A stretch of DNA of 64,000 nt from Paenibacillus kribbensis (GCF_002240415.1 NZ_CP020028.1:4675501-4739500); one strand, 5' to 3'. Counted from the first letter of the stretch, positions 42,457-52,730 are shown. Notes: generated from the letters alone by a model not told the origin. Numbers and translations: made by a program.

Positions 42457-42981
42457 ATGCCTGGACACTACTATCATCGGAGGCCGCTACAGCGATCCCT
42501 TTCCGATCCGTATAGTTCAACTCCTTATCCCGGACTCGATCCGTACAACGAGGTTCCTCAAGCCGATTCCTCCGCGGTGGTGCCTTATGAAGCGCCAGCG
42601 AGTATTACGGATGCCGCTGTCGTTACACCAGACCCTGCTCCAGCCAAAGGGGGACTGCTCGGAAGTCTCGGCAGTCTCGGCAATATCAAAAATCTCAATG
42701 AAATTAAAGGTTTTATTGACCGTATGGGCGGGATTGACGGAATTGTGGCCACGCTTGGCAAGGTACAAAAAGTCATGAGCAGCGTACAGCAATTTGCCCC
42801 AATGGCGAAGCTCATAATGGGTGCGCTCCCCGTATTCGGCAAATCCGGCAGCAAAAATTCTGCGCCTGCTTCCGAGGAATTGGACGAATACAAGCCACCT
42901 TCACGTCGCCGCCGAAAAAAAACACAACGCAAAAAGGCCACTACTCCGCGCAGACGTCCGGTCAAGCGTAAACGTCGGTAG
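42457..42981 (+). CDS. YqfQ/VrrA-like basic-tailed protein
   Basis: A 174-residue protein with a Tyr/Pro/Ser-rich N-terminus (MPGHYYHRRPLQRSLSDPYS), a central helical segment (GGIDGIVATLGKVQKVMSSV) and an extremely basic tail of Arg/Lys repeats from about 148. This layout matches the YqfQ/VrrA family of Bacillales, associated with sporulation or the envelope. Function not established. It is the only rightward gene in this neighbourhood and is convergent with corA. Confidence 0.6.
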   Translation: MPGHYYHRRPLQRSLSDPYSSTPYPGLDPYNEVPQADSSAVVPYEAPASITDAAVVTPDPAPAKGGLLGSLGSLGNIKNLNEIKGFIDRMGGIDGIVATLGKVQKVMSSVQQFAPMAKLIMGALPVFGKSGSKNSAPASEELDEYKPPSRRRRKKTQRKKATTPRRRPVKRKRR

Positions 42982-42987
42982 TCCATT

Positions 42988-43947
42988 TTATTTGAACCAG
43001 CCTCGACGCATAAACCAGACCACCATTGCAACACTGAGCAGAAACATGAAGATGAGGATGTAAAAATAGCCATATTTCCAGGTTAACTCGGGCATATACG
43101 AAAAATTCATACCATAAATGCCGACAATTAGCGTCAAGGGCATAAACACCGTCGTAATTACGGTCAACGTCTTCATGATCGAATTCATGCGGTTGGAATT
43201 GAGCGAAATATAACTGTCTCTCAGGTCGGCTGTCATTTCGCGGTCGGCCTCCAGCATGTCCGTCAGCTTCAACAGATGGTCATAAATATCCGTAAAATAG
43301 GCCGTATGCTCCCCTTTGCCCTGCACATGCTGCGAATTCAGGACCCGGTACATCAGATCACGCATCGGTACAATCGTACGGCGCAGCTTGAGCAGCCTGG
43401 CCCGCAGGGCAAATACCTGCTTCATCAATTCCTCCACCGATTCGTGCCTGCCCAAGCCCTCCAGCTCGGCCAATTCATCCTCAATCATGAACAGACTCGG
43501 AAAATAGTTATCCACCAGCTTATCTATCACAGTGTAGGCCGCAGCTAGCGGTCCGCGCGACCATATTTTGCGTTCATTCGCATGCTGGGCAATCCGTTCC
43601 CAGGCCTGATCTATCTCATCCAGTTCATGATGGTGATAGGTCACCAAATAGCGGCTGCTAATGAACAAGTCCACTTCTTCCGCATCCAGTGTATCTACAT
43701 CAAGCGCGTGTACGACCAGAAACTGCACATCCTCGTAATAATCCAATTTAGGGCGTTGGAGGACATGCATACAATCCTCCACAGCCAACGGATGAAAATG
43801 AAAATAACTTGTCAGCAGCTCCGATTCACGATCTGTAGGCTCGCTAAAATCCACCCATACCCATATGTAATCCTCCATGTCTATTTGCTCCAGTGGCTGT
43901 CCCACCGTCACCTGATGATCATGACCTATAGTCAATGTACGTATCAC
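42988..43947 (-). CDS. corA: CorA family magnesium/divalent cation transporter
   Basis: A 319-residue CorA channel: a large cytoplasmic N-terminal domain with ESELLTSYFHFHPLAVEDCM, a long stalk helix, and two C-terminal membrane helices. The signature YGMNF lies at the end of the first helix (IVGIYGMNFSYMPEL), followed by the second helix and a basic tail (RRGWFK). The pentamer admits Mg2+ or Co2+/Ni2+. Confidence 0.93.
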   Translation of the reverse strand: MIRTLTIGHDHQVTVGQPLEQIDMEDYIWVWVDFSEPTDRESELLTSYFHFHPLAVEDCMHVLQRPKLDYYEDVQFLVVHALDVDTLDAEEVDLFISSRYLVTYHHHELDEIDQAWERIAQHANERKIWSRGPLAAAYTVIDKLVDNYFPSLFMIEDELAELEGLGRHESVEELMKQVFALRARLLKLRRTIVPMRDLMYRVLNSQHVQGKGEHTAYFTDIYDHLLKLTDMLEADREMTADLRDSYISLNSNRMNSIMKTLTVITTVFMPLTLIVGIYGMNFSYMPELTWKYGYFYILIFMFLLSVAMVVWFMRRGWFK

Positions 43948-44061
43948 CGTACGTCCCCCTCGTCTACACTACCTGTCTTTTAATACTGTTTATATTGTAT
44001 ATAAGCCATTCCGGATTATACAAATTTCAAGCGCTATATTCCACACACCAAAATAAGAAAA

Positions 44062-44204
44062 AAGATATGTCAGGTTCAATCCACCCCTAACATATCCTTA
44101 AAATAATTCATTCGGTATCGCTTAAATCTTTTTTCATTTTTTCTACAGATGTGGGATAACCGATACAGATGTGGGATAACCGATACAGATGTGAGATAAC
44201 CGAG
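44062..44204. repeat. stem-loop and three tandem 20-bp repeats
   Basis: AGATATGTCAGG and CCTAACATATCCT (44062-44099) pair as a stem-loop, probably a terminator. It is followed at 44145-44204 by three tandem copies of ACAGATGTGGGATAACCGAT, the third with two changes. Only three units with no spacers, so not a CRISPR. Function unknown. Confidence 0.5.
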
Positions 44205-44298
44205 TTCCACCATTCAATCAAATGATGCTAACCTCGCTATTTCCCTCGGTGCAGCAAGCAAAGCGCTGCGCCAATTTCCTCTGCCTATACCCACTCAT

Positions 44299-44542
44299 TT
44301 AAAAGTGGGGGAGGCTTTTGCGAAGAAAAGAGCAGGTTCAGCGAGTAGTAGCGCAGCGGGCCATTTGAATCTGTAGAAGCGGCAGCGTTCGCCTTTGCCT
44401 CTGAATTTTAACCTATAAGAGGTCTTATATAATCCAAAAAAATTCAGGGGCAACAGCGATCGTAAGATCAAATGGACCGCGGAGCGTCTCACAACGAGCA
44501 CCCACACACACATTCACAAACCCTGCCTCACTTTTATAAAAC
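44299..44542. repeat. large imperfect inverted repeat at the end of glnQ
   Basis: Arms of roughly 100 bp (44299-44408 and 44440-44542) are imperfect reverse complements. The innermost part TTGCCTCTGAATTT (44395-44408) pairs with AAATTCAGGGGCAA (44440-44453). Further pairing includes GGGCCATTTGAATC with GATCAAATGGACC and AAAGTGGGGGAGG with CCTGCCTCACTTT. The right arm reaches the glnQ stop codon. It would form a very long hairpin in RNA, like a dispersed intergenic repeat or a mobile remnant. Confidence 0.6.
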
Positions 44543-45262
44543 TTTCTCCAAGAAACTAATCGTCCGCTCATTTTTCGGATTACCAAATACCTCTTGTGGT
44601 GTTCCTTCTTCCACGATGTAGCCACCGTCCATAAACACAACACGGTCGCTTACTTCGCGAGCAAAACCCATCTCATGGGTCACGATCATCATCGTCATGC
44701 CTTCACGCGCCAGATCTTTCATTACGCCGAGCACTTCGCCCACCATTTCTGGATCGAGCGCCGAGGTAGGCTCGTCAAACAGCATAATGTCCGGGTTCAT
44801 CGCCAACGCACGCGCAATCGCCACACGCTGCTTCTGACCGCCGGAAAGCTGTCCTGGAAGTGCATCAGCCTTATCAGCCAAGCCTACACGGTCCAGCAGC
44901 TTCATCGCCGTTTCCCGGGCCTCTGCCTTCGTCTGCTTGCCTAGCTCTGTCGGTGCGAACATAATGTTCTTGAGCACCGTCATATGCGGGAACAGATTGA
45001 AATGCTGAAACACCATTCCTATATTTTCACGGACTTTGTTAATGTCCACGTTTTTATCGCCCAGCTTGTAGTCGTCGACGATGACCTCACCAGCAGTAAT
45101 TTCCTCAAGCATATTCATACAACGCAAAAACGTACTTTTCCCTGAACCCGAAGGGCCGATGACGCATACAACCTCGCCTTCCCGTACTTGCATGTCAATG
45201 CCCTTTAGCACTTGGTTGCTGCCATAACTTTTTTTCAGATCTTTGACGATAATTTTACCCAC
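44534..45262 (-). CDS. glnQ: amino acid ABC transporter ATP-binding protein
   Basis: A 242-residue ATPase of the polar amino acid uptake group. Walker [11 protein letters not shown]-loop in [14 protein letters not shown], signature [15 protein letters not shown], Walker B plus [10 protein letters not shown], and H-loop VTHEMGF are all intact. The GTG at 45262 follows AGGGAGAG; it overlaps the end of the upstream permease gene by 8 nt. Together with the fused binding protein-permease it makes a complete importer, probably for glutamine or a similar polar amino acid. Confidence 0.9.
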   Translation of the reverse strand: MGKIIVKDLKKSYGSNQVLKGIDMQVREGEVVCVIGPSGSGKSTFLRCMNMLEEITAGEVIVDDYKLGDKNVDINKVRENIGMVFQHFNLFPHMTVLKNIMFAPTELGKQTKAEARETAMKLLDRVGLADKADALPGQLSGGQKQRVAIARALAMNPDIMLFDEPTSALDPEMVGEVLGVMKDLAREGMTMMIVTHEMGFAREVSDRVVFMDGGYIVEEGTPQEVFGNPKNERTISFLEKVL

Positions 45263-46703
45263 GGCGAACTCTCCCTTCAAGACGGTTGGAAATTTTGGTC
45301 AGGATTGTAATAACGATAAGATACATTATCGCAACGACCAGCCAAATATCAAAGGATTGGAACGTCCGCGCGATAATAATTTTACCGGATTGGGTCAATT
45401 CGACCAAACCGATAACAGACAAAATGGACGTATCCTTCAACGTAATAACCAACTGATTGATAAACGACGGGATCATGATTTTTACAGCCTGCGGCAAAAT
45501 GATTTTGAGCATAGCCATCCGGTACGGCAAACCAAGCGAACGGGCCGCTTCCATTTGTCCCGGATCAATGGACTGGATGCCTCCGCGGATAATTTCTGTC
45601 ACATACGCCCCCGCGTTTAGAGACAACGTCAATACAGCCGCAACAAAAAGCGGCATTTTGAAATCCAGTGCCTGTGGAATACCAAAGTAAATAAAAAATG
45701 CAAGTACGATCAGCGGAATACCGCGGAATACATCAACGAACACTGTCGCAATGCCACGGAGCACCTTGTTATGGCTTACCTTCATAAAGCCAAACACCAG
45801 CCCCAGCAAAAAGGCGATAAGCAGCGATACCAGGGTATACAACAGCGTATTTCCCATCCCTTTAATCAACGCAGGCAGCGAAGCCGAAATTAATTCCCAG
45901 CGGCTGCGCTCAACAGGTGCCACGCCTTTGCCGGATTCGCCCAGGTATTTGGACATGATTTTGTCATATTCACCACTGTTGCGAAGATTAACAAGCCCGG
46001 CATTGAATTTTTCCAGCAGTTCCTGATTATTGCCTTTGTTGACCGCAAAACCGTAAGAACCGCCTTTTTCCTTATCCGTCACCAGCTTGAGACCATTATT
46101 TTGCGTCACACCGTATGCCAATACCGGAAAATCATCAAAGCAGGCAACGGAATTCCCTGTTTTGACTTCATCGTACATTTGGGAAGAATCATCGAACGGT
46201 ACCATCGTAAAGCCGTATTTGTCCTTAATGGATTCCGCAAAGGTGTAGCCTTCCGTTCCTGTTTTTACAGCTACACGCTGGCCCTTCAGATCCTCATAGC
46301 GTTTGATCGTATCATTATCCTTACGGACCGCCATGACAACCCCTGAATCAAAATAGGGCTCGGAAAAATCAAATTTTTGCTTCCGTTCATCGGTGATGCT
46401 CATCCCGGCAATGACACCATCCACTTGATTTGTTTCAAGGGCCTGCACTGCCGCGTTAAAGCCAAGAGGCTTAATCGTATATTCAAAATTTTGATCCTTG
46501 GCAATAGCAGCCAGCAAATCCATGTCGATTCCGACAAACTTGCCATCTACATCTTCAAACTCAAAAGGCGCGAACGTCGTATCCGTGCCGATATCATATT
46601 TTGTCTTGTTTTCTGCATGTGCCACTGCACCGAAATTACCGGCCAGGGCAACCACAAAAAACAAACAAATCATGAGAGCTATTAGTTTTCTAGATTTTTG
46701 CAT
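45255..46703 (-). CDS. fused amino acid binding protein and permease (GlnPH type)
   Basis: A 482-residue two-part protein. A signal peptide (1-30) and periplasmic-binding-type domain of family 3 (about 35-265: [32 protein letters not shown]) is fused to a membrane permease domain (about 275-475, starting [20 protein letters not shown]). The permease has the EAA loop [20 protein letters not shown]. The binding domain is thus displayed outside, tethered to the channel. GGAGG precedes the ATG. It is cotranscribed with glnQ. Confidence 0.9.
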   Translation of the reverse strand: MQKSRKLIALMICLFFVVALAGNFGAVAHAENKTKYDIGTDTTFAPFEFEDVDGKFVGIDMDLLAAIAKDQNFEYTIKPLGFNAAVQALETNQVDGVIAGMSITDERKQKFDFSEPYFDSGVVMAVRKDNDTIKRYEDLKGQRVAVKTGTEGYTFAESIKDKYGFTMVPFDDSSQMYDEVKTGNSVACFDDFPVLAYGVTQNNGLKLVTDKEKGGSYGFAVNKGNNQELLEKFNAGLVNLRNSGEYDKIMSKYLGESGKGVAPVERSRWELISASLPALIKGMGNTLLYTLVSLLIAFLLGLVFGFMKVSHNKVLRGIATVFVDVFRGIPLIVLAFFIYFGIPQALDFKMPLFVAAVLTLSLNAGAYVTEIIRGGIQSIDPGQMEAARSLGLPYRMAMLKIILPQAVKIMIPSFINQLVITLKDTSILSVIGLVELTQSGKIIIARTFQSFDIWLVVAIMYLIVITILTKISNRLEGRVRRG

Positions 46704-46859
46704 AATTTCCTCCAGTCAGTTGAACGGTTCAAACTTTTCTGTTTATTCTACAGGAGTTATCAAAAATTGACTACTTTGATGTCAGCTTTTTTTGAAAAAA
46801 TATTTCATGGAACTATCTGGATGTGTAAACTTCGAAGATGGATTTTAGTCACAGAATGC

Positions 46860-46899
46860 CAATAAGCCCCTGCCGCAAAAAGCGGACGGAAGCTTATTG
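46860..46899. promoter_or_regulatory. inverted repeat between pit and the glnPH-like gene
   Basis: CAATAAGC...GCTTATTG with an inner CCGC/GCGG pair forms a stem of roughly 14 bp. No T-run follows on either strand, so it may be a terminator of pit of atypical form, or a control site of the amino acid transporter. The rest of 46704-46944 shows no gene. Confidence 0.35.
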
Positions 46900-46944
46900 T
46901 GTACCCTATAGTGTATGTTTTCTTTCGTGAAAAAATAATGAAAG

Positions 46945-47934
46945 CTAGAAAAGAATTTTGAAAATCAATCCGGCCAGCAGTGCCGAAATAGGGATCGTTA
47001 TTACCCAGGTTATTACAATACGACCAGCTAGTGACCAGCGTACAGCACTAAATCGTTTTGCAGAACCAACCCCCAAAATAGCCGAAGTAATGGCATGAGT
47101 GGTACTTACTGGCAAATGAAGCATCGTGGCTGTAAAGATAACAGATGCACCCGATAGATCTGCTGCGAATCCATTAATGGGATCAATCTTAAAAATCTTG
47201 GTTCCCATCGTCTTGATGATTTTCCAGCCCCCGATGGACGTGCCCAGCGCCATGGCTGTAGCGGCTGAAATTTTTACCCACATCGGTACTTCCAAATGAT
47301 CCTGATAGCCTGCTGAGACAAGTGCAAATGTGATAATTCCCATCGCTTTCTGAGCATCATTCGTACCATGCGTGAACGATTGAAGTGCTGCCGTAATGAC
47401 CTGCATCGTTCGAAATCCCTTGTTTACCGTATGCGGACTGCGATAAGCGAAGATGTATTTCAAAATCATCATCACGATGTAACCGATAACGAAAGCAATC
47501 AGTGGGGAGAACACAAGTCCCTCCACAATTTCGATAAAGCCGCTCCAATTTAACTTATCTGCTCCGGCCCCCACATACACCGCTCCGGCCAGCGCACCAA
47601 TGAGCGCATGGGAAGAGGATGAAGGAATGCCGAACCACCAGGTTAGAAGATTCCAGATAATCGCTGCGATCAGCGTCGCAATGACGATATCAATCCCATT
47701 CGTAAGCTTGGCAGGATTAGCAACGCTCCCGCCAATCGTCTTGGCAACCCCCGTGAACATGATGGCACCGAGAAAGTTCATAATCGCAGCCATAATAATT
47801 GCACGCCGAGGCGTCAAGGCACGGGTCGACACCGAAGTTGCAATCGCGTTCGCCGTATCATGAAATCCATTAATAAAATCGAATGCCAGAGCAAGAAAAA
47901 TAACAATACCCAGTACCAGTAAACTTGTATCCAT
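46945..47934 (-). CDS. pit: PiT family inorganic phosphate transporter
   Basis: A 329-residue membrane protein with about ten hydrophobic segments. The duplicated PiT signature is visible as FDFINGFHDTANAIATSVSTRAL near the start and as TLHLPVSTTHA-type sequence (MLHLPVSTTHAITSAILGVG) in the C-terminal half, with SFTHGTNDAQKAMGI in between. It imports phosphate with a cation. It forms a two-gene unit with the upstream DUF47/PhoU-like gene (14 nt apart), a standard pairing. Confidence 0.93.
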   Translation of the reverse strand: MDTSLLVLGIVIFLALAFDFINGFHDTANAIATSVSTRALTPRRAIIMAAIMNFLGAIMFTGVAKTIGGSVANPAKLTNGIDIVIATLIAAIIWNLLTWWFGIPSSSSHALIGALAGAVYVGAGADKLNWSGFIEIVEGLVFSPLIAFVIGYIVMMILKYIFAYRSPHTVNKGFRTMQVITAALQSFTHGTNDAQKAMGIITFALVSAGYQDHLEVPMWVKISAATAMALGTSIGGWKIIKTMGTKIFKIDPINGFAADLSGASVIFTATMLHLPVSTTHAITSAILGVGSAKRFSAVRWSLAGRIVITWVITIPISALLAGLIFKILF

Positions 47935-47948
47935 GTAAAAGGACTCCC

Positions 47949-48563
47949 TTACGAGTTACGCATAATGATGGATTCCAGCATATTTGCAACATCCTCGCAT
48001 GAATCCGTTGTCGTTTCAAGGCGTTCGTACAGTTCTTTGCGTTTGATCAGCTCAATAGGATCAGTTACAGTTGCAAACAGGTTTTTGATGCAAATACGCA
48101 ACAATTCATCCCCCTGATTTTCCAAATCATTCAGGCGAATGGTGTACTCACGAATAGCCAGCAATTTCTTTTGCGAAAGCAAATGTACAGCCTTCTGAAT
48201 TTCATAAGCTGATTGACGCAAAATATCAGCGAACTGCACAATATACTCGTCCGGCTCCGTAATGTTATACATATAAAAACGTGAGGCTGTTGCTTCCAGA
48301 CCATCCAGCACATCATCCATGGTTGTTGTCAGTTCCATGATATCGTCGCGTTCCAGCGGCGTGATAAAGGTCTTGTTCAGCTCAGTAATAATCGTGTGTG
48401 TGTAATCATCACACTTATTTTCATACTTCTTCATCTCATTGGTAAACAAAGTCACATCTTGAAGGTTTGAAGTATGTTGGGCAAAATAATCCGCTGCTTG
48501 CACGATCGTATCTGCCATATTTTCCAACGTCTCGAAGAATATATCCTTTTTCTTCAATCTCAT
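47949..48563 (-). CDS. DUF47/PhoU-like accessory protein of Pit
   Basis: A 204-residue all-helical protein (MRLKKKDIFFETLENMADTI at the start). It has PhoU-type metal-binding segments in ENKCDDYTHTII and ERDDIMELTTTMDDVLDGLEA, repeated near the end as TTDSCEDVANMLE. DUF47 proteins are partners of Pit transporters and modulate phosphate uptake. I chose the ATG at 48563 after AAAGGGG; the longer frame to 48617 is less likely. Confidence 0.87.
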   Translation of the reverse strand: MRLKKKDIFFETLENMADTIVQAADYFAQHTSNLQDVTLFTNEMKKYENKCDDYTHTIITELNKTFITPLERDDIMELTTTMDDVLDGLEATASRFYMYNITEPDEYIVQFADILRQSAYEIQKAVHLLSQKKLLAIREYTIRLNDLENQGDELLRICIKNLFATVTDPIELIKRKELYERLETTTDSCEDVANMLESIIMRNS

Positions 48564-48750
48564 AACGATTACCCCTTTACGAAAATATCCGCAACCTGTT
48601 TCGACTGCAATAGACAACCTTTGCTATCTTATCACACTCATCAATGTTTTTGTAATGTTTGCAAAAGCAAATTTCAGGATATTCGTATGCAGTACCCGAC
48701 ACAGAAGTTCATTATCCGACATTTTTTCCTTAAAAAGGAGTGTTCCGTTT

Positions 48751-49842
48751 TTATTTTGTGTTTATAGTCACATGCTCATTTAGAGAAGTATCTGCAGGGA
48801 CCACATGTATATAGGATGTACCTGGCGTCAACGGAATTTCAACTCCATTTTTCATAAAACGAACCGCATCACCGGGCGTATGCTGCCATTGTGCATGTAT
48901 GACTCGTCCTTGTTGAAACACCATGGCCTCTCCACTGCCATTCAGCGCAACACTCAATCTGCCTACATCATCCAGTGTTCGATGGCTTGCGCTCATCACA
49001 ATAACATTGGCCGCAGAAAGCTGTTGATTATTATTTTGATCCATATGTGACTTTTCGTTCACAAATCGCTTATATTGCTGATCCGCCGGATCGTAGGTGT
49101 AGGATACACGATAGTTTTTGAGCAAAAAGCGGATTTGCAAAGATGCTGCACTCTCGTCTGTCATGACCGGGGCTTCACCGGATTTAAGGTAAGGATATAC
49201 GGGAACCTCCGCCTGCTTGACATACCCTTTATAATCAATTCCTTTGCGTAGTCTGCTTACATCTGTGTACAGATTATGGGGAGGACGACGATCTTTGCTT
49301 CGCCAAAAGTAAGCCCCTCCATTCGAAATCTCATCCAGATGCTCCTTCTTCTGCTGCTGTAAAATCGCATAGGCATCTGTGCTTCCCCCTGCATGTATCG
49401 GCAATGCATCGTAGGTTTCACCCAGCTCAATCAGATACGGTCGGATGCTGCGAACCGGACCGATTTTCACATCTCCGCTATAGCTTTGAAAAAAAGCGAC
49501 CAAGCGAGTAATTCCGCCTTCTGCAAGAACTTCATATACCATGTCTGCCTGACTAAGCCCTGCCTGTGGACGTGCAGCCGGAGCATTGTTAATCATGATC
49601 GCGAGCGGTCGCTCCAAAACAGGCTGCTCCACCGGAAGACCGGTAAGTGGAGCTGTAAATGCCGGAATGGACTGCTCTTTGGGCGGCTCAGCCTCCAGTT
49701 CTGTTTTTTGTTCAATCAATTGGGGAGCGGGTTCAGATTCACCCGTTTTGGACAAGGCAGAACAAGACATCAGCGTCATGCATAACAGAGCTGAGGCCAT
49801 CACACGCAACCATTGCGTTCGTTGGGAAATGGACCTGGACAA
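48751..49842 (-). CDS. yerB: DUF3048 lipoprotein (YerB)
   Basis: A 363-residue lipoprotein: a signal peptide with lipobox LMSC (Cys27 region) and a Glu/Pro-rich linker, then the two DUF3048 domains. The first contains RPLAIMINNAPAARPQAGLS, ADMVYEVLAEGGITRLVAFF and GPVRSIRPYLIELG; the second covers the C-terminal half with YTYDPADQQYKRFVN. YerB is a conserved Bacillales lipoprotein of unknown biochemical role. 48564-48750 holds no gene. Confidence 0.9.
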   Translation of the reverse strand: MSRSISQRTQWLRVMASALLCMTLMSCSALSKTGESEPAPQLIEQKTELEAEPPKEQSIPAFTAPLTGLPVEQPVLERPLAIMINNAPAARPQAGLSQADMVYEVLAEGGITRLVAFFQSYSGDVKIGPVRSIRPYLIELGETYDALPIHAGGSTDAYAILQQQKKEHLDEISNGGAYFWRSKDRRPPHNLYTDVSRLRKGIDYKGYVKQAEVPVYPYLKSGEAPVMTDESAASLQIRFLLKNYRVSYTYDPADQQYKRFVNEKSHMDQNNNQQLSAANVIVMSASHRTLDDVGRLSVALNGSGEAMVFQQGRVIHAQWQHTPGDAVRFMKNGVEIPLTPGTSYIHVVPADTSLNEHVTINTK

Positions 49843-50090
49843 GTTTATCCCTCCACTTTAGATTTTTTTCTCATTATAAGCTTTTTTTCCTGTTTTTGTC
49901 TTGATCGAAGGTATACGTCCCGATAGAATACTTATCTGAAGACATTAAAATTTAAAAAAATATTCAGACTTTGTGATTTTTATCACAAATAAGTGTAACT
50001 GAACCTAATACAATAAAGGTGTAGCAGAGATGATCATCCTAACCTAATGAAATACAAAACATTTTGATATAAGAAAGAGGAGTGGTTTAA

Positions 50091-50603
50091 ATGTTTAACA
50101 ACTGGTTGCGTGAAAACAAAGTAGCGATGTGGCTGCTGACTGTAGTACGGGTTTATCTCGGATATGAATGGATGAGCCATGGACTTGAAAAGTTGACTGG
50201 CGGATTTGATGCCGCTGGATTCATCTCGGGGGCCATTGCTAAAACGGGTGGAGATCATCCCGCTGTACAAGGCTGGTGGGGATCGTTCCTCGAAGCCTTT
50301 GCCCTGCCAAATGTCGGTTTGTTCAACGTCCTGATCCCACTGGGTGAGTTCTTGGTCGGGGTTGGCCTGCTGCTTGGTACACTGACTACGCTGGCTGCTT
50401 TGATGGCCATGGTCATGAACTTCTCGTTCCTGTTCTCGGGTACAGTAAGCACCAATGCAATCTACCTGCTGTTTGAAATCTTCCTTGTGGTCGCTGGTGC
50501 AAATGCCGGACGGATCGGCTTTGACCGTTGGGTACTGCCCTTCCTGCGTGGACTGTTCGGTAAAAATAAAGATACCTTTCCAGCCGATCGAAAAATAGCT
50601 TAA
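50091..50603 (+). CDS. DoxX family membrane protein
   Basis: A 170-residue protein with four membrane helices (about 14-33, 80-100, 103-123 and 125-145). The DoxX start is seen as VRVYLGYEWMSHGLEKLTGG, followed by LIPLGEFLVGVGLLLGTLTT. DoxX-type proteins take part in membrane redox or quinone-linked reactions; the substrate cannot be read from the sequence. AGAGGAG precedes the ATG and a terminator follows, so it is a single-gene unit. Confidence 0.82.
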   Translation: MFNNWLRENKVAMWLLTVVRVYLGYEWMSHGLEKLTGGFDAAGFISGAIAKTGGDHPAVQGWWGSFLEAFALPNVGLFNVLIPLGEFLVGVGLLLGTLTTLAALMAMVMNFSFLFSGTVSTNAIYLLFEIFLVVAGANAGRIGFDRWVLPFLRGLFGKNKDTFPADRKIA

Positions 50604-50614
50604 CTAACCTGCAA

Positions 50615-50651
50615 ACAACCGTTACCCTCTGGGCTAATGGTTGTTTTTTTT
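50615..50651 (+). terminator. terminator of the doxX gene
   Basis: ACAACCgTTA and TAAtGGTTGT form a stem with the loop CCCTCTGGGC, followed by seven or more T residues. Confidence 0.85.
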
Positions 50652-50850
50652 ATGCAGCTATGCTGCTCTCCACTTATTCATCACTGAAGGAGTCTCCCAT
50701 GGTCATACTGACGTGGGAACTCCTTTTTTTGTCGGATTCAACATTTCATCAAATGTTTACAAGTTGGATACAACATGGAATGCTCACGATACATTTCCCC
50801 TATACACTACAGATACACCAAAGAAAACACGAAGAAATATGGAGGGTTAA

Positions 50851-51777
50851 ATGATGAAAAAAATGACCAAAGCCTATCTCATGCTCGCGACAGTAGCTTT
50901 CACTGTACAGACTATGGGACTGGGATATCAGGCAACAGCCGCAGCAGCAAAAACTGCTACAGCATCTCAGACGGTAAGCGCACAACAAATTTCCAAGACC
51001 TTTGAGCAATTGCTAAGCCAGCCTGGCAAGCTGCCTCAGGCGTTTACGTATTTGCAAAAGCACATTCAATCCGTTCCAGTCGCTCGGGCAACCATGATGA
51101 CGCTCCATCTGGAAAATGCCCAGAATAAGCAATTGGATGCATACTCACGTACGCTATACCCGACGTCTGTTCAAAATAAGATTAGTAGCATATACAAACC
51201 TGGCGATACGTTCACCAATCTGATTAGCCGTACAAAAGACGCAAGCCTGAAAAAATTACTAGTCCAAACCAGAGATGCCGGATTCAAGCTTGAAACGGCG
51301 GAAGGTATGTTTTATCCGGTCATAAACTATGAAAAATACACAGTATTCAGCAAGTACACCACGGCAGATATTCGCAGCTACATTCAGATCATGGCTGTGG
51401 AATCAGGACAGGCCGCTACCAAGGATGCCGCGCTCCGTATTGGCTATCAGCAGTTAGCGGGACGAGTGCTGGCACAGGAAGCGTTTTTAAACCAATATCC
51501 ACATTCCAACCGTACAAAAGCGGTAAAAAACTTATATGAGATGTACTATTTCTATACCTTCTACGGCACGAACAATACGCCACTATTCGATTATGAGACC
51601 AAGAAGATTCAACCTAATGCCAAAAAAGGATATCAACTCGTCATTCAACGCAACCCGGATTCGAAGAGTGCCTACATTCAGAAGCTGAAAGCCTTTGTGA
51701 CCCTGCTGGATCAAAACGGAGATAAGCAAACGACACAAGTATCTGCCTGGCTGAAAAAGAACGTATCTTCCAATTAA
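50851..51777 (+). CDS. secreted protein of unknown function
   Basis: A 308-residue exported protein: basic start MMKKMTKAYLMLATVAFTVQ, hydrophobic core, and probable cleavage after ATAAAA. The mature part is helical, with ISKTFEQLLSQPGKLPQAFT and many Tyr/Lys residues, and ends AWLKKNVSSN. There is no lipobox, sortase motif or catalytic signature that I can see. GGAGGG precedes the ATG pair and a terminator follows. Family not recognised. Confidence 0.65.
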   Translation: MMKKMTKAYLMLATVAFTVQTMGLGYQATAAAAKTATASQTVSAQQISKTFEQLLSQPGKLPQAFTYLQKHIQSVPVARATMMTLHLENAQNKQLDAYSRTLYPTSVQNKISSIYKPGDTFTNLISRTKDASLKKLLVQTRDAGFKLETAEGMFYPVINYEKYTVFSKYTTADIRSYIQIMAVESGQAATKDAALRIGYQQLAGRVLAQEAFLNQYPHSNRTKAVKNLYEMYYFYTFYGTNNTPLFDYETKKIQPNAKKGYQLVIQRNPDSKSAYIQKLKAFVTLLDQNGDKQTTQVSAWLKKNVSSN

Positions 51778-51796
51778 TCGAGAAAGCGGAATATAA

Positions 51797-51842
51797 AAGA
51801 ACTTCCATTCCCACACGCCATGTGGATTTGGAAGTTCTTTTT
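51797..51842. terminator. bidirectional terminator
   Basis: AAAGAACTTCC and GGAAGTTCTTT enclose an inner CCCACA/TGTGG hairpin, with T-rich sequence after. It serves the rightward secreted protein gene and the convergent dioxygenase gene. Confidence 0.8.
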
Positions 51843-51853
51843 ACATTTATTGA

Positions 51854-52639
51854 TCATTTTTCCTGACCAAAAGCCCAGCAATTAAGGCTTAGCGAGCCAA
51901 GGACATAGCTCTGAAAAAGCTTGCGTGCCGAGCGCTGATCATCCGCAGCCCCCATCACATAAAACAAAGGTGATAAATGCTCAATCCCATAAGAAGGAAC
52001 CGCCTGCTTGGCATAAGGTGCCTTCTTGTCATATTGGAATAGATGACGCAAATTCCAGTCTTGAAGCTGCTGTCCAATCCAGTCATCATATTGAACCGCC
52101 CACTCGGCCGGCTCATTCGTTTCCTTGAGTGTACGCAGATTGTGTACCAATCCGCCGCTGCCGATAATCAAAATACCTTGTTCTCGCAGCGGTGCCAGCA
52201 TCCGTCCAATCTCATACTGCTCCTGCGGAGCGCGCCGGGAATCAATGGAAAGCGGGACGACAGGAATGTCCGCATCAGGATATATATGCCGCAAAACCAC
52301 CCATGCTCCATGATCCAGTCCCCGGTTTCGAACCGGCTGGTGAAACAGGTTATGCTGACTGAACAGATGCTTTATCTCCTCACACAGCTTCGGATCGCCT
52401 GGTGCAGGGTAATCAAGTGTGTACATTTGCTCAGGGAAGCCATAGAAATCGTGCAACGCTGCATGCTGATCATCCGCACCGATACATTGATCAGGACTAT
52501 CCCAATGCGCGGAAAAAATGACTATTCCTTGGGGGCGGGGCAGGCTCGCGCCCAGCTCTGCAAGAAAGCTAGTGTATGCGTTATTTTCTACAGCCAGTGT
52601 CGGTGAACCGTGCGCAACAAAAATTGAGGGTAATGTCAT
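51854..52639 (-). CDS. LigB-type extradiol aromatic dioxygenase (YgiD-like)
   Basis: A 261-residue class III extradiol dioxygenase. The metal ligands are in LPSIFVAHGSPTLAVEN (first His) and IVIFSAHWDSP (second His), with the conserved LDHGAWVVLRHIYP and SGGLVHNLRTL further on. Relatives open DOPA-type catechol rings; the natural substrate here is unknown. I chose the ATG at 52639 with GGAGG 9 nt upstream. Single-gene unit. Confidence 0.85.
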   Translation of the reverse strand: MTLPSIFVAHGSPTLAVENNAYTSFLAELGASLPRPQGIVIFSAHWDSPDQCIGADDQHAALHDFYGFPEQMYTLDYPAPGDPKLCEEIKHLFSQHNLFHQPVRNRGLDHGAWVVLRHIYPDADIPVVPLSIDSRRAPQEQYEIGRMLAPLREQGILIIGSGGLVHNLRTLKETNEPAEWAVQYDDWIGQQLQDWNLRHLFQYDKKAPYAKQAVPSYGIEHLSPLFYVMGAADDQRSARKLFQSYVLGSLSLNCWAFGQEK

Positions 52640-52730
52640 CGCTGCCAACCTCCACACGCCAGTATAGTGTTACTCTTCCATTTTACTCCGGCGGAGGCGC
52701 AATTTCCAATGCAATCCGTTAGACCTGAAA

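Noticed and set aside
44145..44204. CRISPR-like repeat array
   Set aside because: Three directly abutting 20-bp units with no spacers and no cas genes.
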